A DNA stretch of 39,367 nucleotides, from the NCBI GenBank assembly GCA_028278345.1, contig JANQEL010000268.1, positions 1 to 39,367 on the forward strand. Direction: 5' to 3'. Under the pieces are notes generated by a model. The model had not been told where the DNA came from, searched no databases, and saw only the letters and a program-made list of their open reading frames with translations. The stretch comes from Myxococcota bacterium. GTDB lineage: Bacteria; Myxococcota_A; UBA9160; UBA4427. Shown one piece after another: positions 16,265-23,320 of this stretch. Each line of letters opens with the position of its first letter. Positions within the stretch are counted from its first letter, which is position 1. The position numbers and the translations under genes were made by a program.

Positions 16265-17990
16265 GAGCACCGCGATCATCGCAGGCGGTGCCGAGCTCGC
16301 CGCCGCGCTGCCTCCGGGCTGGATCATGATGTTCGGGGCACTGCTGGTGCCGCTGCTGACGGGGCCCGTGCGGCAGGGCTGGATGGTGGCGCTCCCCATC
16401 CTCGGCCTCTACCAGATGCTCGCGCTGCCGCTGGGCAGCGAGATCACGGCGAACTTCTTCTCGTACGAACTCGAGTTGATGCGCTTCGATGCCCTCGCCC
16501 GCGCCTTCGGCCTGGTCTTCCACAGCGCGGCGATCCTCTCCGTGATCTACGCAATGAAGAACGAGAGCGCGGTCGAGGGGAGTGCCGCGCTGATCTACTC
16601 GGGGAGTGCGATCTCGGCGGTGTTCGCCGGGGATCTGATCACGCTCTTCATCTGCTGGGAACTCACGGCGATCTCGTCCGTCTTCCTCATCTGGGCGAGC
16701 CGCACCGAGCGCGCGAATCGCAGCGGCATGCGATACCTGATCATCCAGGTGGGTTCGGGCGTGCTGCTGCTGGCGGGCGCGATCATCCACTACGCCGAGA
16801 CGGGTTCCCTGGCCTTCGGCCACCTCGGCCTCGGCAGCGTCGGGACGAACCTGATCTTCGTCGCCTTCGGGATCAAGGCCGCCTTCCCCTTCCTGCACAA
16901 CTGGCTGCAGGACGCCTATCCGAACGCGACGGTGACGGGCACGGTCTTCCTCTCGGCCTTCACGACCAAGCTCGCGATCTACGCACTGGCCCGTGGTTTC
17001 GCGGGGACCGAGATCCTGGTCCCGATCGGTGCGGCGATGACGGCCTTCCCGATCTTCTACGCGGTGATCGAGAACGATCTGCGGCGTGTGCTCGCCTACA
17101 GCCTGAACAACCAGCTCGGCTACATGGTGGTGGGCGTCGGCATCGGTACCGAACTCGCCCTGAACGGCACGGTGGCCCACGTGTGCGCCCACGTGATCTA
17201 CAAGGGGCTGCTCTTCATGAGCATGGGCGCCGTGCTCTACCGCGTGGGCACGATCAACGGCTCGGATCTGGGCGGGCTCTACAAGTCGATGCCGATCACG
17301 ACCGTGCTCTGCATCATCGGCGCGGCCTCGATCTCCGCCTTCCCGCTCACCAGCGGCTTCGTTTCGAAGTCGATGATCGTGAGCGCGGCGGCTGAAGAGC
17401 ACTACACCCTGGCGTTCCTCGTGCTGCTCTTCGCTTCGGCGGGCGTGTTCCACCACTCGGGAATCAAGATCCCCTTCTTCGCCTTCTTCGCCCACGATCG
17501 CGGCTACAAGGTGAAGGAAGCACCGCTGAACATGTTGATCGCGATGTTCGGGGCGGCCGCGCTCTGCCTCGGGATCGGCATCTTCCCGAGCATGCTCTAT
17601 GGCCTGCTTCCCTATCCGGTCGACTACGTGCCCTATACCACCTCGCACGTGGTGCAGATGCTGCAGTTGCTGCTCTTCTCCGCGCTGGCGTTCACCTTCC
17701 TGATGAAGACGGGTCTCTATCCGCCGGAACTGCGCAGCACGGTGCTCGACAGCGACTGGGTCTACCGCCGCATGTTGCCCTGGATTCGCGACGGCCTCGC
17801 GCTGGCGTATACCCAGGTCGTCGATGCGACGCTCGGTCGCGCTCGGCGCGCGGTCTCCCTGGCGGTCGCGGGCGTCGAGCGATTGCATCGCCCCGACGGC
17901 TTACTGGGGAACCCGTGGCCGACGGGTTCGACCACCCTGTGGGCCGCCATCATGCTTCTCGCCTTCCTCTACTTCGAGTACCGGTTCTGA
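16257..17990 (+). CDS. Third antiporter-like channel subunit (MrpD/NuoM-like, extended C-terminus)
   Basis: 577 aa, longer than MrpD by about 90 residues. Core residues are present: Glu in LITLFICWELTAISSVFLIW, Lys in FVAFGIKAAFPFLHNWLQ, NAYP-like loop DAYPNATVTGTVFLSAF, His in VAHVCAHVIYKGLLFMSMG and Lys in GFVSKSMIVSAA. The extra length is mostly C-terminal: an amphipathic cytoplasmic or periplasmic stretch (DWVYRRMLPWIRDGLALAY to RLHRPDGLLG) ending in one more helix (STTLWAAIMLLAFLYFEY). That tail resembles the end of other large antiporter subunits that reach across neighbours, which is inference. It is the last gene of the operon. Confidence 0.9.
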   Translation: MTESTAIIAGGAELAAALPPGWIMMFGALLVPLLTGPVRQGWMVALPILGLYQMLALPLGSEITANFFSYELELMRFDALARAFGLVFHSAAILSVIYAMKNESAVEGSAALIYSGSAISAVFAGDLITLFICWELTAISSVFLIWASRTERANRSGMRYLIIQVGSGVLLLAGAIIHYAETGSLAFGHLGLGSVGTNLIFVAFGIKAAFPFLHNWLQDAYPNATVTGTVFLSAFTTKLAIYALARGFAGTEILVPIGAAMTAFPIFYAVIENDLRRVLAYSLNNQLGYMVVGVGIGTELALNGTVAHVCAHVIYKGLLFMSMGAVLYRVGTINGSDLGGLYKSMPITTVLCIIGAASISAFPLTSGFVSKSMIVSAAAEEHYTLAFLVLLFASAGVFHHSGIKIPFFAFFAHDRGYKVKEAPLNMLIAMFGAAALCLGIGIFPSMLYGLLPYPVDYVPYTTSHVVQMLQLLLFSALAFTFLMKTGLYPPELRSTVLDSDWVYRRMLPWIRDGLALAYTQVVDATLGRARRAVSLAVAGVERLHRPDGLLGNPWPTGSTTLWAAIMLLAFLYFEYRF

Positions 17991-18067
17991 CGCGGCTGGC
18001 GAGAGTGAAGCCCTAGAGCACGTGTGCAAGAATCCCGGCCGAGCTACCACGCCGGAGACTCCCGCCG

Positions 18068-19072
18068 TTGCTGGACATCGCGCGTCTCGACAACATCCCG
18101 CTCTACCCGCAGCCCCTCACCCAGAAGGTGATCGGCGCGATCGGTCTCGGCCCGAACTACCACCTGTGCTCGGTGAAGATCGAAGTGCGCGACTTCGACC
18201 GCGTACCGCAGGGGCCGGTCATCTACGCGATGAATCACACCGACCGGTACAACTATTGGCCATTCCAATACCGGATCTGGCGCGACTACGACCGCTATAC
18301 CTCGACCTGGGTCAAGGGCAAGTACTACGAGAACTGGCTGCTCGGCAAGTTCATGCAATACACCAACAACCTACCGACGGTGTCGCGCGGCTATCTGATC
18401 ACGCGTGACTTCCTGAGCGCAATGAAGCGCTCGCCGAACGACGTGGAGTACGAGGGCCTGCGCGCCTGGGTCGATGCGGTCTCGCGCGGCGAGTCGCCGG
18501 AGGTTCCGGGCTTCGGCGAGGCGGTCGAGACGACCCTCTTGAACACGCCGCGTGACGTGCTCGGCTACCGCTTCGATCCCGCGCGTGAGAACTACGCCGA
18601 GTACATCAACGCGATCTTCCGCATCATGATGGAGAAGTTCGTCGCCCTCAATCGCCACTGCCTCGAGTTGGGCCTCGACATCCTGATCTTTCCCCAGGGC
18701 ACGCGCTCGATCCGCCTGCTGCCCGGTCACATCGGCCTCGCCGAGTTGGCACTCTCCTTCCAGGCCACCGTGGTGCCCGTGGGCTGCAGCGGCTCGGACA
18801 TCGTCTATCCGGGCGGCTCCCCCTTCGGAAAGAAGGGGCACATCATCTATCGCATGGGCGAGCCCATTTCCTACAAGGAGATGGAGCGCTTCCACCTGCC
18901 GCCCGATTTCGTGCCCTTCGACCCCGTCCACGAAGCGACGCACCGCGCCAAATTGCAGGGCTACGTCGACATCGTGATGGACCGGATCAACGAACTCGTC
19001 GACCCGAAGTACCGGTTCGGGGAAGGCGGGGGACCGGTGGAGACGGGCAGTCGACGCTTCGTTTCGGGCTGA
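18068..19072 (+). CDS. PlsC-like acyltransferase with variant catalytic motifs
   Basis: 334 aa from TTG at 18068, with GGAG ten bases before. Glycerolipid acyltransferase motifs are recognisable: AMNHTDRYNYWPF near residue 55, IFPQGTRS (207-214) and VVPVGCSGSD (235-244). The usual NHx4D reads NHTDRYN, so the catalytic Asp position is Asn62, and the Glu of FPEGT is Gln210. The gap between motifs I and III is about 150 residues, roughly twice that of small PlsC proteins. It may still transfer acyl chains to lysophosphatidate or another lipid, or be a divergent relative with different chemistry. It has no clear transmembrane helix. It lies 77 bp after the antiporter operon and may share its transcript. 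Confidence 0.72.
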   Translation: MLDIARLDNIPLYPQPLTQKVIGAIGLGPNYHLCSVKIEVRDFDRVPQGPVIYAMNHTDRYNYWPFQYRIWRDYDRYTSTWVKGKYYENWLLGKFMQYTNNLPTVSRGYLITRDFLSAMKRSPNDVEYEGLRAWVDAVSRGESPEVPGFGEAVETTLLNTPRDVLGYRFDPARENYAEYINAIFRIMMEKFVALNRHCLELGLDILIFPQGTRSIRLLPGHIGLAELALSFQATVVPVGCSGSDIVYPGGSPFGKKGHIIYRMGEPISYKEMERFHLPPDFVPFDPVHEATHRAKLQGYVDIVMDRINELVDPKYRFGEGGGPVETGSRRFVSG

Positions 19073-19151
19073 ACCCGCACGCCGTCGCCGCCGCGCCGGA
19101 ACCCCGACCTGCGCCCCCCCGTCCGCCCGCCGGGGCGTGAACCGGAGTGCA

Positions 19152-19242
19152 TATCCCTGCAGTGGGAAGTACAGGGGTACACGGGTGGAAAGGAAGTTCC
19201 GATCCTGCGACCCGGTTGCCGGGTGGCGAAGAACTTCACCCG
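19152..19242 (+). ncRNA. Candidate structured RNA or cis-element (nested inverted repeats)
   Basis: An 8-bp hairpin (19152-19159 with 19172-19179, one G-U pair, 12-base loop) is followed by three perfectly complementary, nested 6-bp stems: 19182-19187 with 19237-19242, 19194-19199 with 19231-19236, and 19210-19215 with 19219-19224 (3-base loop). The stems are separated by internal loops of 6, 10 and 6 bases. It sits in the 283-bp non-coding part after the acyltransferase. I could not match it to a known riboswitch, SRP RNA or RNase P RNA. It may be an RNA, a 3'-UTR structure, or a protein-binding site upstream of the sigma-54-like promoter. The strand is assumed. Confidence 0.35.
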
Positions 19243-19310
19243 ACCGCAACCCCGCCGCCAAACGCCGTCGTTACGCTCGATTCGAGAGATTCGACCATCG
19301 ACGGTCGGGT

Positions 19311-19326
19311 TCGCACGGTTCTTGCA
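19311..19326 (+). promoter_or_regulatory. Sigma-54-like promoter upstream of a 56-aa membrane ORF
   Basis: TCGCACG, four bases, then TTGCA matches the sigma-54 consensus TGGCACG-N4-TTGCA at every fixed position but one (C for the first G of the -24 element). Spacing between the two elements is exact. The predicted start point, about 12 bp downstream, falls near 19338, giving a leader of under 20 bases to the ATG at 19356. An inverted repeat CGACC/GGTCG lies at 19292-19307, and the nested repeats at 19152-19242 are at a distance suited to an enhancer-binding activator. Confidence 0.4.
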
Positions 19327-19355
19327 GTCTCATCGTGCGAGCGCAGAGGTTTGCC

Positions 19356-19526
19356 ATGCACCGACACACGATTGCGATGACGGACCCCACCGCCCTGATG
19401 TGGCCGCGACGGATTGGCGTCGCGCCCCTCAGTTGGCGTCGCATCGCTGCGGTCTTCGCCGCGATGGGGTTTGCGGTCTACCTGCTTGGCCTGCTGGCCC
19501 TTTCCCAGGGATCCGTCACACGCTGA
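19356..19526 (+). CDS. Small single-helix membrane protein (hypothetical)
   Basis: 56 aa. ATG at 19356 is preceded by AGAGG at 8 bases. A polar N-terminus of about 28 residues with several Arg leads into one clear membrane helix (IAAVFAAMGFAVYLLGLLAL) and a short tail SQGSVTR, suggesting an inside-N, outside-C single-pass protein. No family is recognised. Support comes from the ribosome site, the hydrophobic helix and the sigma-54-like promoter directly upstream; against it is its small size. It is convergent with the kinase gene, whose stop lies 30 bp away. Confidence 0.42.
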   Translation: MHRHTIAMTDPTALMWPRRIGVAPLSWRRIAAVFAAMGFAVYLLGLLALSQGSVTR

Positions 19527-19556
19527 CAACGAGCCCGCGCGGCACGACGCGCCGCG

Positions 19557-20426
19557 TCAGAGACAGCGCCGAAGCGCTTCGGCGAACTGCCCTGTGTAGC
19601 CACTACCGAACAGGTTCACGTGAACGAGCAGGGGGTAGAGCTGGTAGAGCGCCACGCGCTCGTGGGCCCCGGGTGCCAGGGGCGCGACTTCCTCGTAGGC
19701 GTCGAACACCTGGCTCCCGAATCCACCGAATAGACGCATCATCGCGAGGTCGATCTCCCGATGGCCGCCATAGACCGCGGGGTCGATCAGGCAGGGGGCT
19801 CCTTCGCGATCCGAGATGTGATTGCCCGCCCAGAGATCCCCGTGCAGACGGGCAGGGGGTTCTTCAGGCCCGCAGCGATCGGCGAGTACGTGGTACAGAC
19901 GATCGAGATCGGAGCGGACGTCCGGCGGTAGAAGGCCGCGTTCGAAAGCGCGCCCGGCGAGGGGTTCGAGACGTTCGGCGCGATAGAACCCGGCCCAGGT
20001 CGTGTGCCGGGCGTTCGACTGGGGCAGCGAGCCGATGAAGTTGTCGCTCTCGAAACCGAAGGCGGGGGCGCCGGCGAGGTGGAGGTGGGCGAGGCCGCGT
20101 CCCAGTCTCTCGTCGTGATCAGGGGCGGGTCGCCCTTCGTCGATCCACTCGAGCACGAGCAGGGCCTCGCCCTCGCGTGCGACGGCGACGACCTCGGGAA
20201 TGCGCAGGGCATCCGCTTCGCGCAACCAGGCGAGCCCGGCCGCTTCCGCCTCGGCCATCCGCGCGGGAGCGCGGGGATAGCGCTTGGCGAAGCAGGTGCG
20301 TCCGCCCGCAAGGCTGATGCGCGCGCTCACCCCGATATCCCCGCCGTGGGCGGCTGCGCTTTCTGCGACCGATTCCCCCACCAACGCTTCGATCCGCGCA
20401 GCGAGGTCGGGATCGTGGACGCTCAC
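19557..20426 (-). CDS. Fructosamine/ribulosamine 3-kinase family protein
   Basis: 289 aa, standard length. GTG at 20426 overlaps the TGA of the phosphatase gene (GTGA). Phosphotransferase features: ATP-binding Lys in CFAKRYP (Lys48), catalytic loop HGDLWAGN (195-202), the metal-binding Asp in LIDPAVYGGHREIDLAM (Asp215), and the family C-terminus YQLYPLLVHVNLFGSGY. The family phosphorylates ketoamine adducts on proteins or amines (fructosamine, ribulosamine, erythrulosamine), making the sugar leave; most bacterial members that have been tested prefer ribulosamine or erythrulosamine. Coupling to a low-Mr phosphatase supports a repair role. It acts in the cytoplasm. Confidence 0.92.
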   Translation of the reverse strand: MSVHDPDLAARIEALVGESVAESAAAHGGDIGVSARISLAGGRTCFAKRYPRAPARMAEAEAAGLAWLREADALRIPEVVAVAREGEALLVLEWIDEGRPAPDHDERLGRGLAHLHLAGAPAFGFESDNFIGSLPQSNARHTTWAGFYRAERLEPLAGRAFERGLLPPDVRSDLDRLYHVLADRCGPEEPPARLHGDLWAGNHISDREGAPCLIDPAVYGGHREIDLAMMRLFGGFGSQVFDAYEEVAPLAPGAHERVALYQLYPLLVHVNLFGSGYTGQFAEALRRCL

Positions 20427-20923
20427 GAGCGTGCGGACCGCTCACCCAGGGCGTGGGCCTCGACGATGTGCTCGAGCAGGCCCCGGCAGGCGGCCTCGCA
20501 GATCTCGAAGACGCGCATGAAACCGTCGTCGCCCCCGTAGTAGGGATCGGGGACGCTGCTGTCGTTGGTACTTCCGGGTTCGAAGCGGCGCAGCAACGTG
20601 AGGCGTTCGAGGTGAACGGTGTCGTCGGTGAGCCCGGAGAGATCGGCGAGGTTCTCGCGATCCATCGCGAGCACGTAGTCGAAGCGCGCGAAGTCCTTCG
20701 CGGTGAATTGCTGCGCCCGGCTCTCGAGGGCGACGCCGCGGCGCCTGGCTTCTTCGCGACTGCGCGGGTCGGGGCGCTCGCCCACGTGGTAGGCCGCGGT
20801 GCCCGCACTCTCGATGTCGATCCGCTCTTCGAGGCCCGCGTCGCGCACGAGTTTCTTCATCACGCCTTCCGCGGTGGGCGAGCGACAGATGTTTCCCAGG
20901 CAGACGAAGCAGACGCGGATCAT
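20423..20923 (-). CDS. Low-molecular-weight protein-tyrosine-phosphatase family protein
   Basis: 166 aa. The phosphate loop CLGNICRS has the C-x5-R arrangement (Cys8, Arg14), and the general acid lies in DPYYGG (Asp126), both intact. VLAMDRENL is the typical third block. Low-Mr phosphatases of this kind act on phosphotyrosine proteins, as in exopolysaccharide control, but no tyrosine kinase or polysaccharide genes are near. The four-base overlap with the fructosamine-kinase gene suggests a small-molecule or glycated-amine substrate, such as removing phosphate from sugar-phosphate adducts; this is inference from context and from known work on bacterial kinase-phosphatase neighbours. Upstream GGGAG is rather far (about 12 bases) from the ATG. 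Confidence 0.93.
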   Translation of the reverse strand: MIRVCFVCLGNICRSPTAEGVMKKLVRDAGLEERIDIESAGTAAYHVGERPDPRSREEARRRGVALESRAQQFTAKDFARFDYVLAMDRENLADLSGLTDDTVHLERLTLLRRFEPGSTNDSSVPDPYYGGDDGFMRVFEICEAACRGLLEHIVEAHALGERSARS

Positions 20924-21013
20924 GATGGGTCTTCTCCCGGCATCGGGGTCCGGCGGCGCAGCGTAGCAACCACCCAGCGGTTAACGTGACCCGCACGCAC
21001 GGAGGCAGGTCCC

Positions 21014-21808
21014 TTGGTCAGCCAGGAAAGCCGGATGAATCGGCGCGGACATCGCGAACTCGTGGTGTTCGGGCGCCGCGCGGTGAGGGAAGCTCTCGCC
21101 CAGGCTCCGGACGACCTCGAAGTGCTCGAAGTGAAGGTCGCGAAGTCGACCCCGGGTGCCTTTCGAAGCGAGCTCGAAGCGGCGTGCCGGGGGCGAGGCC
21201 TGATGTTGCGAAGCGTGCCGGCCGGGGAGGTGCACGCCTTGAGCGAATCGCCGCGACACGACCAGGGGGTGGCAGCGCGAGTGGCCCTTGCGCGCGTGAT
21301 CGATGTCGAGGCCTATCTCGAACGCCGCAAGGGAAGTGCAGCGCGTGATCCCATCCGCCTCTTCGCCCTCGACGGGGTGACCAACGCGCAGAACGTCGGC
21401 ATGGTGGTGCGAAGCGTCGTGGCCTGCGGGCTCGACGGTGTGCTGTGGCCGCGCGCCGGCATGCCCTGGGTGCAGGGGCTCATCGTGAAGGCGTCGGCGT
21501 CTGCCGTCTATCGCTGCAACATCGTGCGCTGCGAGACCCTGATCGAAGGTCTCGATGCGCTCCGGGGTGCCGGGTTCGAACTGGTGGGGCTCGCGCATCC
21601 GGCAGAACGCAGCCTGTTCGACTACGACCCTGCGCATCGTTCGATCTTCATCGCCGGGAGCGAAACGAAGGGACTCTCGCAGGAGGTGCGATCGCGTTGC
21701 GACGCCACCCTGGAGATCCCGCTTCCCGGTCCCGTCGAATCGTTGAACGTCGCGGTGGCGGCCTCCCTGGCGTGCGTACACGCAGCCGGGTTGTTCGCCG
21801 CGAAGTAG
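21014..21808 (+). CDS. SpoU/TrmH-family RNA 2'-O-ribose methyltransferase
   Basis: 264 aa from TTG at 21014, chosen because GGAGG lies 8 bases upstream; ATG at 21035 is an alternative. The N-terminal RNA-binding (L30e-like) part includes VVFGRRAVREAL. The C-terminal SPOUT domain has motif 1 LDGVTNAQNVGMVVRS, motif 2 FIAGSETKGLS and motif 3 IPLPGPVESLNVAVAAS, which form the trefoil-knot site for S-adenosylmethionine. Such enzymes 2'-O-methylate 23S rRNA (RlmB-like) or tRNA; which one cannot be told. It is divergent from the phosphatase gene, with a 90-bp gap between starts. It is one of three SPOUT-type genes in the window. Confidence 0.9.
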   Translation: MVSQESRMNRRGHRELVVFGRRAVREALAQAPDDLEVLEVKVAKSTPGAFRSELEAACRGRGLMLRSVPAGEVHALSESPRHDQGVAARVALARVIDVEAYLERRKGSAARDPIRLFALDGVTNAQNVGMVVRSVVACGLDGVLWPRAGMPWVQGLIVKASASAVYRCNIVRCETLIEGLDALRGAGFELVGLAHPAERSLFDYDPAHRSIFIAGSETKGLSQEVRSRCDATLEIPLPGPVESLNVAVAASLACVHAAGLFAAK

Positions 21809-21951
21809 GGCGCGCGAACGGCCTTTCGCGAAGTTGCTCGATGGTTCACCCGAGTCAGCGCGACCCGGGCGTCGAACATCGCACGGCCTTTGGATTCGAA
21901 CGCTCAGATCTCTTGCGAGAACGGCCGATTCGAGACGAGCGAGAGGCCCCG

Positions 21952-23256
21952 ATGCAAGACGACCCCCACGCGAAAGAATCGCCCGAGCGCACGCCCGCGC
22001 GCCCGGATGCGTCACGGCCGTATGTCACGATCCTGTTCACCGACATCGTGGACTCGACCCGCCACTGGCACGAGTTGGGCGACGTCGAGACGCGCTACCG
22101 GATCGAGCAACACAACGCGAGCCTGATCCCGATCGTCCAAGGCTACGACGGCCGCGTGGTGAAGACGATCGGCGATTCGATCATGGCGTCCTTCGAGAAT
22201 CCGGACAACGCGGTGCGGGCCGCCATCGCGATGCAGCACGCCCTCCACGAAGTACGCGAAAAGGATCCCGACTTCGAACTCAAGGTGCGCATTGGCATCC
22301 ATCGCGGGCGCGCGATCATCGAAGACGATGACGTCTACGGCAACACCGTCAACGTGGCGTCGCGAGTCGAAGCGGAAGCGAAGGGCGACGAGATCCTCGT
22401 TTCGGGTTCCGTCGCGCAGAATCTGGATCAGGAGCGTTACTACCTTTCGCGTCGCGGCAGCTTCACGCCGCGGGGCAAGTCGAATTCGATCCTGCTCTAT
22501 CGCGTGAGCTGGTGGCGCACCGAGTGCCTGCTGGACAAGGTGCCGGGCAGGATGGCGCCCGCGCGCGGGCGCTTCGGTCGATCCCTGGCGCGAACCATCC
22601 TGCAGGCGTTCGTCAACGTGGCGGGAATCGCGGCTGCGGCGATCGCCTTCGCCCCGGTGTGGTTCGCGGCGCAGCCGGGTTGGCAGGCCTTTGCGCTGAA
22701 CCCGGCCTTCGCGTTGGAGTTCGAACCCCAGCTCCTTGCAACAGGCGCAGCGAGTGGGGCGGTGCTGCTCACCGTGGCGGCCCTGGCCCATCGCGGGTTG
22801 CGAAGAGCACTCTCCGCGTGCGCGATCGCCTGGATGATCTTCGCGGCCGTCGAACTCGTCGCCCATCGGGCGCCGGTCGAATTTCCCGGCAGCTGGACCC
22901 ACGAGTTCGATCTCGCTGGTGCACGGTGGGTCGAGGTGCGAAGCGAGGGAAAGGTGCTTCACTCGAAGCCCTCGATCGACGCGCCCGTGGTTGCGCGACT
23001 GCACGACGGGCATCGCCTGCCCTTCGACCAGCGGGCCGAAACGCGGCGCGGAGCCCCGTGGCTTCGTGTCGCCTTCGCACCGCAGCGCTACGCCTGGATG
23101 CCGGACGCCGCGGCTTCGGACGCGCACGCCATCGTCCCGGCCCATCAGCCACCCATCGTTGCGCGCGATCTCTACGCCACGAGCCTCGCCGTGCTGGCGG
23201 GTTGCGGCGCCTTCATTCGCTTCGGAGGCCGTCCCTCACGCAATCCCCGAACGTGA
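21952..23256 (+). CDS. Class III adenylate/guanylate cyclase with C-terminal membrane and SH3-like part
   Basis: 434 aa; ATG at 21952 has GAGAGG upstream. Residues about 22-185 form the catalytic domain: ILFTDIVDSTRHW with metal Asp31, GRVVKTIGDSIMASF with Lys71 and Asp75, and DDVYGNTVNVASRVEA with Asp127, Asn134 and Arg138. Lys71 and Asp127 are the adenine-selecting pair, so cAMP is the likely product from ATP. After it come three hydrophobic helices (about 215-240, 261-280, 285-305), then an SH3b-like segment (WVEVRSEGKVLHSKPSIDAP, LHDGHRLPFD, WLRVAF) expected in the periplasm, and a final helix (SLAVLAGCGAFIRF). The catalytic domain is N-terminal, the reverse of most membrane cyclases. Confidence 0.88.
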   Translation: MQDDPHAKESPERTPARPDASRPYVTILFTDIVDSTRHWHELGDVETRYRIEQHNASLIPIVQGYDGRVVKTIGDSIMASFENPDNAVRAAIAMQHALHEVREKDPDFELKVRIGIHRGRAIIEDDDVYGNTVNVASRVEAEAKGDEILVSGSVAQNLDQERYYLSRRGSFTPRGKSNSILLYRVSWWRTECLLDKVPGRMAPARGRFGRSLARTILQAFVNVAGIAAAAIAFAPVWFAAQPGWQAFALNPAFALEFEPQLLATGAASGAVLLTVAALAHRGLRRALSACAIAWMIFAAVELVAHRAPVEFPGSWTHEFDLAGARWVEVRSEGKVLHSKPSIDAPVVARLHDGHRLPFDQRAETRRGAPWLRVAFAPQRYAWMPDAAASDAHAIVPAHQPPIVARDLYATSLAVLAGCGAFIRFGGRPSRNPRT

Positions 23257-23259
23257 GGG
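23233..23259 (+). terminator. Stem-loop at the cyclase stop codon
   Basis: CCCTCACG (23233-23240) pairs perfectly with CGTGAGGG (23252-23259) around an 11-base loop; the cyclase TGA lies in the right arm. No U-run follows, so it is either a weak terminator or an mRNA-stabilising hairpin. A -10-like TATAGT at 23267-23272 follows it, which may start transcription of the TPR gene, but I see no good -35. Confidence 0.35.
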
Positions 23260-23320
23260 GCTTCGGTATAGTGCGGCTCCGCGGCGACATCCCGCGCCGC
23301 GCAACCCCGAGCGAAGCAAC

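Noticed and set aside
19112..19137. Terminator after the acyltransferase (CGCCCC/GGGGCG)
   Set aside because: Only six base pairs, a long C-rich loop and no U-run; it could pair by chance in GC-rich sequence.
19152..19242. c-di-GMP-I or glutamine riboswitch, SRP RNA or RNase P RNA
   Set aside because: Short look-alike strings (GGAAGTA, GGAAAGGAAG, GCCGGGT) occur, but the conserved core sequences and their order are absent.
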